Both the position numbers and the translations under genes were made by a program. The notes beneath the pieces were generated by a model. The model saw only the letters and a list, made by a program, of their open reading frames with translations. It was not told the DNA's origin and did not search any database. Shown one piece after another: positions 56,957 to 64,000 of a DNA stretch of 64,000 nt. Origin of the DNA: Pseudeuparius sepicola (taxonomy: Eukaryota; Arthropoda; Insecta; Coleoptera; Anthribidae); NCBI GenBank assembly GCA_963920635.1, contig OY987303.1, positions 19,570,175 through 19,634,174 on the forward strand, in the 5' to 3' direction. The first letter of the stretch is position 1. Each line of letters starts with the position of its first letter.

Positions 56957-57123
56957 CATCAAGTCAAGTAGCTTGACATTTTGACAAATAACTTGACTTG
57001 ACTTGAGAATCAAGCTTTTGACAAATTACATATTTGACTCGACTTGATATTGGAAAATTACCACTTGACTTGAACTTGACTTGATTTCAAGTCAAGTCAA
57101 GTAGCTTGAATATCAAGTCAAGC
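56957..57123. repeat. Dense cluster of CTTGACTTG / CAAGTCAAG motifs
   Basis: In 167 bases the phrase TCAAGTCAAG or its inverse appears about ten times in both orientations. AAGTCAAGTAGCTTGA occurs twice in the same orientation (about 56,961 and 57,090). No frame and no ends could be defined. Confidence 0.8.
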
Positions 57124-58304
57124 CATAAATCTCTACAAATATCATAGACGAGTCCCCACTTGAAGGGAATATATCGAAGAAGAATAAGGATGTCCACAAA
57201 AAAAAGCGTATCTAAACAACATAAAAATGTCGTATATATCCCCCAAATTAAATACAAAAATATCAAGCAATATTTCTGGAAAAAAAATAGCGAGAAATAT
57301 CTGTAATCTTTTTCGCGGAATATTCTCCTTAGATTGACGCGCGTCTTTTCTATGTGTTCCCACAATAGGTGCCGTAAAACTGTGGATGATATCGACTATG
57401 CAGAGTGTCGCGTGGGACAGTGCCGTTCCATAGCCAGGCCATATTCGATGTTTCTATTTTGCATTTATTTCGGTAAGAATTTTATTGAAAGCGGTTTTGT
57501 GATTGATACATGTTCTCATTTAGACTTAGATCTATCGGCAGTTCAAATTAGAACATTATTTTGGCTTGTTCAAACTCGCATACATTTTAATTTTAAGAAT
57601 TTATCATTATTTTTTAAAATATTATGTACTACATAATAATTATCGTTAGAGAGGTGCAGCAAATTATACTATGTATAAGTATATAAGTTATGATTCTTTT
57701 GTAACATGTAGGTACTTAAATTTGAGCTAAGGGAACTAGCAAAAAAAATGTATATTTGCCTGGCCAAGATATATTTTTTCTAAGCGAATGTCAAAGTATT
57801 GAGGTCAGATTAAGCATCAAGTAATTTTGAGCAAAGCATTCTCGATTTTTTCCAGAAGAGCAATTTTGTGACTTACAACTTACAATATGAAATCAAAACC
57901 ATAAATTCTCACACGGAAGATTTTAATATGCAGGAATTTTTGAACATTAAATATAATTCTCTTTACACCGGTATTTTTGGTAGTACAAACCACTGCTAAT
58001 TTTAATGTATCATTTACCTCATAAATTTACCTTAAATAAAATATAATGAAATGTTGATGTTTTCTCCTAGCAGAGAATGATAGGTAGTTTTTGGAGTGAC
58101 ATTATATTAAAGACGCAAGCATGACGTTATATCTAATTTCATTGCTGTTTGCAATGTGGAGTGGCGCTACTCGAGGAAAAAATGGCTATTTATCTATGGT
58201 TATACAGGAATGTCAGTTTCTGAGCTTTAGATTGTCCCAAATTTTAAATATCCAGCTTCATTACGATTTACCTACTTTTTACGGTAACGATATGTTTTTG
58301 CCAA
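57124..58304. other. Unassigned AT-rich stretch
   Basis: The 100-codon frame 57,334-57,636 has no recognisable domain or codon bias. I treat it as chance. Confidence 0.4.
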
Positions 58305-58660
58305 TGAATAAAGAACCCCAGGAAGGAGCCAAAGCTCTATGGGCATTATAAAATTCGTGAGGCGGAAATCGCCCTGTATGGAGACTGAATTTTGACAAAA
58401 TATTTTTATATTTGACAGTTGTCACGGTGGTTTGTGCTATTAGATATTTGTGTAGTTTTTCGATAAGTACTTTTTGGAGATCTATTATGGTTAGCTGTGC
58501 AGCCTGCGGCTATTCCGTGACTATCAGAACAAAATGTTTGGGAGATAACATTCCATCAGTAAGTACTTTTGTAAACCGGAAACGGCATGCGGCCATATGC
58601 AGAGACTGGACCGGTCCAGCGTAAAGCCCAAATTTGCTCCTTCCTGGGGTTCTTTATTCA
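58305..58660 (+). mobile_element. 356-bp MITE, TGAATAAAGAACCCCAGGAA ends
   Basis: Perfect TIRs of more than 20 bases (left to GAAGGAGC, right from GCTCCTTCC). Same family as the interrupted copy at 38,305-39,517. The interior keeps the exon at 58,487-58,558. It is an internal-deletion derivative of a coding transposon that I cannot identify. Confidence 0.85.
58487..58558 (+). other. 24-codon exon relic with splice donor
   Basis: ATG is followed by 23 codons, starting MVSCAACGYSVTIRT, and then the donor GTAAGT (58,559). The copy at 38,460 aligns codon for codon without gaps, with several changed amino acids but the Cys-Ala-Ala-Cys-Gly core and final Pro-Ser kept. The gap-free alignment and the donor suggest a true ancestral coding exon. 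Confidence 0.5.
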
Positions 58661-58935
58661 TAGATTTTTGCAATCAGTATTTGACAGCTATGTCATATTA
58701 AGATAGCTTTAATAATTATATTTTTTTGGTAACATGATTTTTCTATGCACGTGAAGAAAATGGTAGATATGCCCAGACCATTAGGTGAATTGCAAACGAA
58801 TAAGTGTTGATCTGTTCAAGTTGAAGAAACGAGAATTCTAGATATTATATGTTGAAAGAGTATTTTGTAACGTATGCAAGAATAAAAGCAGATAAATGCG
58901 TTTAAAGCCTCAAAGTGAACCAATGGTCCACTATA
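58661..58935. other. Unassigned
   Basis: Nothing recognised. Confidence 0.4.
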
Positions 58936-58937
58936 TA

Positions 58938-59441
58938 CAGGGTGTCCAACTTTAAAACTGAACAAATCCGTAAAATCTTCATTTTTGGAGATAATCACCT
59001 AAACTTTTTTTTTGTTTGAAAGGCCTTCAAAAACCGATTCTTTTGACCCAAACTGCAAATCCAGGGCTGACTGTTTTGAGGGGATTCCGTGGCACAGTTG
59101 ACTTAGCAGATGCCTTTAAAGTTCCTATTTTGCTCAACTGTGACACCCTGCAGAAAGGAACTCCCTGTATATTTTTTATTCAAATTTGGTATATAAGGGT
59201 TCTGGGATGTTCTGATTGACGCTATGGGGTCAGATTTTAAATAAAAAAATTGCTAAATGGTTTTTGTGAAAATCGGGGGTATAAAAAAATAGCAGCCAGC
59301 CCTGGATTTGCAGTTTGAAAATGGCAGGAAGGTCAAAAGAAGCGGTTTTTGAAGGCCTTTCAAACAAAAAAAAAGTTTAGGCGATTATCTCCAAAGATGA
59401 AGATTTTACGGATTTGTACAGTATTAAAGTTGGACACCCTG
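58938..59441. mobile_element. Palindromic MITE family C, copy 3 (complete)
   Basis: The ends CAGGGTGTCCAACTTTAAAA and inverse are flanked by TA (58,936-58,937; 59,442-59,443). The left arm, of about 120 bases, contains GATAATCACCTAAAC and AAAGGCCTTCAAAAACC and is mirrored at the right. This is the compact form of copies 1 and 2. The next element starts six bases later. Confidence 0.9.
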
Positions 59442-60098
59442 TATATACAGGGTGGTTCACTTTTATGTGGTAGGACTTTAACATTAGATAGAAAAAGATA
59501 ATCTAAAATGAAAATTTTATATCAACATATATCGGGGAAAGCTTAGTTTCCGAGATACAGGGCGTTGAAGTGTTGGAAAAAATATGAAGTATTTTTTACA
59601 CTGTCCGAACCAGTGGAGATATTTAAACCAAATTTGATGTGTAGTACCACCTTTTTGACTACGATATTTAGTGATAATATGAAGGTCCTGAAATAACCAG
59701 TGGTGGAGTTATGGGTTTTCACTATCACTAAATTTAAAAAGTAATTAGTACGGACCTGTCTCACATCAACGTAAATTTTTTTTTCGTAAAGTTCTTTCAA
59801 TTCTCTACAAAAAGTGTATCTTGACATTTTTTTGTATCTGCCACGGTTGTGTAGTAAATAAATTATTTCGTTTCCATCTCAGCCTTTTTGCCTAAAAATG
59901 TGTTTTCTAAGATTATTGATAAATATCGCAAATAACAGAAATTAATTATGGAACACTTATCGGATTCAGCTATTTTATTTTTAATTTTATGGAAACAATT
60001 TTAAAAATAAACTGGCACTTGGTTTGAGGTACATTACTTTATTATCATTTTAACATTTTTATCAAATCTAGTATTATTTCTTAATAATTTTTATAATT

Positions 60099-61183
60099 CT
60101 AAATTTGTACAACATTCAACAATTGTTCAAAATGTGATCCATTCTGTTGCACACATAATTCACTTCGACGCCTAACGGATTGAACAGCATCGATTAAATT
60201 GCCATTTCTCAATTCATCGCACGCATTTCTGATACGATCAATAAGTTGTTCCCTTGTTTCTACAGGAGTCGCATAGACTTGTTCTTTTAAAAATCCCCAT
60301 ACGAAGAAGTTCAGAGGTGTTATGTCCGGAGAACGTGGTGGCCAAGCGACCGGTCCCCCTCGTCCGATCCACCTATTTGGAAAGTTATTATTTAACCAGT
60401 TCCTCACATTTCGGTGAAAATGTGCAGGACAGCCGTCAAGTTGGAACCAAGCCAACAATCTTAAGTTTAAAGGAATGTCTTCCCACATATTATTATGCTC
60501 AGCTACTAAAAACTCCAAAAAATTGTCACCATTCACTCGCTGTGGCAAAAAAAGGGTCCAAACAGATGATGGTTGTACAGTCCAATCCAAACATTGACAC
60601 TAAATTCGACCTGAAAATTTCTTGGCCGGATTGCATGTGGGTTTTCTTGTGCCCAAATATGCTGATTATGAAAGTTTACTACTCCACGACGAGTAAAACA
60701 CGACTCGTCCGTCCATAAAATGTTATTTAAAAATTGTCTATTTCCTTCAATTGACTCCAAAATCCATCGGCAAAACACTAATCTTCTTTCTGCATCGCCG
60801 GGCCTTAAACCTTGTACGGGTTGTAGATGATACGCATGCCTGTGATCTCTTTTTAAAGCTCGCAAAATTGCAGACTTTGAAACACGTAGGGCCACTGACA
60901 CTCTTCTGCTACTTGTTGTAGGATTCCTATCGAATTCACGAAGAATCTCATTGTTGCGTCTGACTTGTTGGATATTGTTTTCATTTCCTCGTTCGACGAT
61001 TCTAGTTCTCAGACCGCGAGTTCTGAATTGCCGGTGCATGTTAACAAACACCGAGGGACGCGGATGGCGCCTATTTGGAAATCGCCTCCGGTATTCTCTG
61101 GCTGCTTCCGCAGAGTTCCCATTTGCAACTCCATAGCAGAAATGGATGTCAGCCTGCTCTTCATTTGTAAATTGGAACGGCAT
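60099..61183 (-). pseudogene. Mariner-superfamily transposase, one frameshift, third catalytic residue changed
   Basis: I choose the start at MPFQFTNEEQ (61,183), since family members begin just before the T-x-E-E-Q helix. Two helix-turn-helix regions follow (YGVANGNSAEAAREYRRRFP; RRVSVALRVSKSAILRALKR). Then come NNILWTDESCFTRRGVVNFH (first Asp), FSVNVWIGLYNHHLFGPFF, a one-base loss in the T run near 60,549, AWFQLDGCPAHFHRNVRNWL (second Asp), NRWIGRGGPVAWPPRSPDIT and PLNFFVWGFLKEQVY. At the third catalytic position, 41 residues after the second Asp, relatives have Asp (PLDFF); here it is Asn. The total is close to the usual ~360 residues. The C-terminus is complete (HFEQLLNVVQI). Confidence 0.92.
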
Positions 61184-61301
61184 TTTAATTATGAACAAAG
61201 ACAAACTGCGGCGCTGCTACGTTCATCTACTGGATGACAGATTATTGTATTATTAACTGTCAATAAGATTTTCTTTTCCATGGCACACTTATCTTCACCA
61301 G

Positions 61302-61424
61302 TACGGCGATGCAGAAAGGACATTAGTATTTTGCCGATGGATTTTGTAGTCAAAGGAAATAAGACAATTTTTAAATAACATTTTATGGGCGGAAGAATCA
61401 TGTTTTACTCGTCGTGGTATAATT
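61302..61424 (+). pseudogene. Inverted internal fragment of the same transposase
   Basis: The plus strand reads GDAERTLVFCRWIL, a stop, then RQFLNNILWAEESCFTRRG, matching residues around the first catalytic Asp of the adjacent minus-strand transposase. The catalytic Asp is Glu here. The fragment jumps directly into the 3'-flank sequence that forms the right TIR. Confidence 0.9.
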
Positions 61425-62096
61425 TAGAATTCTACAAATTTAGAATTATAAAAATTATTAAGAAATAATACAGATTTGATAAAAATGTTAAAATGATAAT
61501 AAAGTAATGTACCTCAAACCAAGTGCCAGTGTATTTTTAAAATTGTTTCCATAAAATTAAAAATAAAATAGCTGAATCCGATAAGTGTTCCATAATTAAT
61601 TTCTGTTATTTGCGATATTTATCAATAATCTTAGAAAACACATTTTTAGGCAAAACAGGCTGAGATGGAAACGAAATAATTTATTTACTACACAACCGTG
61701 GCAGATACAAAAAAATGTCAAGATATACTTTTTGTAGAGAATTGAAAGGACTTTACGAAAAAAAAATTTACGTTGATGTGAGAAAGGTCCGTACTAATTA
61801 CTTTTTAAATTTAGTGATAGTGAAAACCCATAACTCCACCACTGGTTATTTCAGGACCTTCATATTATCACTAAATATCGTAGTCAAAAAGGTGGTACTA
61901 CACATCAAATTTGGTTTAAATATCTCCACTGGTTCGGACAGTGTAAAAAATACTTCATATTTTTTCCAACACTTCAACGCCCTGTATCTCGGAAACTAAG
62001 CTTTCCCCGATATATGTTGATATAAAATTTTCATTTTAGATTATCTTTTTCTATCTAATGTTAAAGTCCTACCACATAAAAGTGAACCACCCTGTA

Positions 62097-63027
62097 TAAA
62101 GAAGAAACTGAAAAATCTAAATGTGTTCTTTTCATTTTTACTTACACTACAACTAGCCAGGGACTTCTTTCGCACCAAAAGGTACCTTAAGAAAATTATG
62201 GAAATATTTTTAATATTAAATGCGTTGTAACAGAAATATTTGCATGTCTTTATTTTAAAAAAGATTCTGGTGTTAAATATAGTGTTGGTCCAGGTACGTT
62301 TATTGTTTATGTTTTCAGTTTCTCCTTTGACAAAACATATTATTCTAATATCAAAGTTAGGTAAAACAAAGGGTTATTTTAAGGCGGTTGAGGGCTCAGA
62401 TAAATAAACAATTGTAGATCTAGCATAACATTCCAATGTTTGCCGCCAACATTTTATCAGTTTTGGCTTGTTTACAAGTGTGAAAATTGCAAATTGATTG
62501 CTTTGCTTTTGATTCATTTGTACTTATGAATGTTGTATAAGTACAAAACTATCAAAAACGCTTTGTCATTTTCCTTTCTCGATAAGACAAAAGCAAAACA
62601 CTAAATGGACTTCTTAACATTGACTTCAAATACACAAAAACAATAAGAAAAATATCAGGAAAAAGTGAAAACACCAAAAATTTAGAATATGATATATTTT
62701 CCTTGGAACGTAATAAAAGGCACACACATTAATGTAAATAGATCACAATAATTGTAACAGACTTGGCAGCAATCGAAATAAATACGTAATTTGTTCAACA
62801 ATTGTGAATTAATAAAAACCCATTGGCAAACTATTTACATTAATATTCGAAATAATTTGCATTTGCGGATTTCTCAGAAGTAAAACTTTATTTTCCTCGT
62901 GCTAAAGTATAACAGTGGTAGAAGTTAAAAATCAAGGGAATTTTAAAAAATACGATTCACTAAAAGGTAACGCGCCGGCGACTTTCTGTTGTGCAGTGAA
63001 AAACATTGAAATCCATTCGAAAAGCGA
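62097..63027. other. Unassigned AT-rich stretch
   Basis: No gene or defined repeat. Confidence 0.4.
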
Positions 63028-63123
63028 CGAATTAGTTCCAAAAACGAAACAGCCAAACGAGATACCCGAAACGCAACGAATTAAAGCCAAAAACGAAACA
63101 GCCGAACGAGATACCCGAGTTCC
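63028..63123. repeat. Two tandem ~48-bp units
   Basis: CGAATTAGTTCCAAAAACGA, AACAGCCAAACGAGATACCC and GAAACGCAA are followed by the same order with few changes. A 78-codon plus frame crosses the pair but shows no family. Confidence 0.9.
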
Positions 63124-63478
63124 TCGTATAATTGCCCGGGCAATAATATAAGCAAAGCGAAGCTGTGGCCATCTGTAATCTGCGCCTTGTTTCCTACGTC
63201 GTTTGCGGTCGACCGACCCAGTCGGTTCGGGCGCTATCTGGACGATTTCCTCCTTGGCGGATGGGTTAAGCTCGTTAATTTAATCTTAACATTGACTTCA
63301 ATTCATACATTAAGACGGAAATGATTTTGATCAAGTATTTTTGTCAAGCGTGAACTCCCGCTCGGATGAGCGGCATGATACAACCACAACATACCAAGTT
63401 GTAGGTATTCATATGTGTAAGCAAGTAGTAACAGGAATGTCCGGTTTTTAAATTTTCGTCACATCAGGTTTACATGGT
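63124..63478. promoter_or_regulatory. GC-richer stretch, candidate noncoding regulatory DNA
   Basis: 63,170-63,270 (GTCGACCGACCCAGTCGG, GGCGGATGGG) is CpG-containing and repeat-free. Evidence is compositional only. Confidence 0.25.
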
Positions 63479-63510
63479 GTAACGGATTTTTCCATTTCAA
63501 AATCCGTTAC
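63479..63510. repeat. 32-bp perfect-arm palindrome
   Basis: GTAACGGATTTT and AAAATCCGTTAC flank an 8-base loop. Confidence 0.9.
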
Positions 63511-63659
63511 TCGTTTTTTTATATTTTGTTATTAACATAAAGTCATTATTTTCGAACATATCTCAAAATATCTCATACTTAATAACTAAGTTATTCTTCG
63601 TACAGTTTCAATTCATTTATAACATTGTATTCAATTTTATTATCACTTTTTCAAATTTT

Positions 63660-64000
63660 AAAATTTCAAATAATTCAAATTTTCGCGCGCTATATACGGA
63701 AATGGCCGTGTACTTTCGCCTAGCCTTGAACCCTGGCATATTCAAAATGCGAAAATTCAAGTGTGTGTTTACATTTCAGCAGGTATGTAGTTAAAGATCT
63801 GTATTATGAATTACTCGATTTTTCGGTTCTGTTGATGCATAATGTGAACATAAATACTGTTTAGTTGATTAAATGCGTGTCTTGCTAAAACCTGATTGGT
63901 CGGATGACGTAGGTCCTGCCAGCGATCGGCCGGTAGGGTCCGACCTGAGAAGAGTTTGCTCCCGTCTTCGTGTGTGTCGAGTCGCGCAGAGGCATCTGCC
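63660..64000. promoter_or_regulatory. Promoter-like GC-rich end of window
   Basis: The last 120 bases turn GC- and CpG-rich and contain an inverted CCAAT box (GATTGGT, 63,894-63,900) and a CRE-like TGACGTA (63,905-63,911), followed by GTGTGTCGAGTCGCGCAGAG. This could be a TATA-less promoter or 5' untranslated region of a gene beginning beyond the window. No coding start is seen. Confidence 0.3.

Larger units (their letters stand above)
59448..62094 (-). mobile_element. Mariner-like transposon with 662-bp TIRs
   Basis: Starts CAGGGTGGTTCACTTTTATG and ends with the inverse, flanked by TA (59,446-59,447 and 62,095-62,096). The TIRs, 59,448-60,109 and 61,433-62,094, are nearly identical (a handful of mismatches seen) and unusually long. 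The transposase lies on the minus strand. Next to the right TIR is a second, inverted piece of the same transposase (61,302-61,424). The near-identity of the TIRs and the single frameshift point to a recent insertion. Confidence 0.95.

Noticed and set aside
57334..57636. 100-codon plus frame
   Set aside because: No family resemblance; AT-rich second half typical of chance.
59543..59827. 94-codon frame identical in character to one at 61,715-61,999
   Set aside because: The two frames are the mirrored contents of the 662-bp TIRs. Their conservation is explained by TIR identity. Only two residues differ, so a true protein cannot be strictly excluded, but no domain or start context supports one.
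60254..60718. 154-codon plus frame opposite the transposase
   Set aside because: Antisense shadow of the mariner-like transposase.

Overview
The window reads as an intergenic, transposon-filled stretch of an AT-rich insect genome. The evidence is many mariner/Tc1, hAT, pogo, DIRS and non-LTR retrotransposon remnants, dozens of 'TA-CAGGGTG' mariner-type termini, and frequent TAGGTACCTA-type motifs. A beetle is my best guess, but the order cannot be fixed from the sequence alone. I found no convincing host protein-coding gene, no rRNA, no intact tRNA, no CRISPR array and no bacterial-type operon. Almost every open frame is a transposase or reverse-transcriptase relic, or a chance frame in a repeat.

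Layout. 1-7,200: a fold-back element, a GC-rich island, a DIRS-like retrotransposon relic (RNase H tail plus tyrosine-recombinase head) cut by an 833-bp fold-back element, a 1.6-kb terminal-inverted-repeat (TIR) element and a Tc1-like DD34E transposase fragment. 7,200-20,200: hairpin MITEs, paired near-perfect palindromes at 9,053-9,106, an enhancer-like island at 12.3-12.7 kb, a MITE with 30-bp perfect TIRs at 16.2 kb, an internally deleted pogo-like transposase, a mariner C-terminus, and a degenerate ~350-bp repeat present about four times. 20,200-26,000: a 459-bp segment duplicated at about 99% identity, the second copy held between 90-bp direct repeats; a palindromic MITE; and a 1,170-bp fold-back element. 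26,000-33,800: mostly unassigned AT-rich DNA, a reverse-transcriptase C-terminus at 29.2-29.8 kb and a GC-rich island. 33,804-37,670: a decayed mariner-superfamily element split by a non-LTR retrotransposon. 37,700-46,200: TA-flanked MITEs, an element that keeps a small coding exon with a splice donor, GC-rich islands and a compound palindrome. 46,200-57,200: motif-cluster repeats, a large island at 51.2-51.7 kb, a tRNA-like relic, a DDE transposase pseudogene, and a hAT element nested in another hAT element, both with 8-bp target-site duplications. 58,300-62,100: three neighbouring DNA elements ending with a 2,647-bp mariner-like transposon that has 662-bp TIRs and a one-frameshift transposase. 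62,100-64,000: unassigned DNA ending in a GC-rich, promoter-like stretch.

The components do not form a pathway. They are successive layers of insertion, and the nesting gives relative ages: the LINE is younger than its mariner host, and the 479-bp hAT is younger than its hAT host. The GC-rich islands between repeats (2.3, 12.4, 33.4, 41.6, 45.9, 51.4 and 63.2 kb) are the best candidates for host function, probably distal regulatory DNA of a neighbouring gene outside the window. That is inference from composition and motif content.
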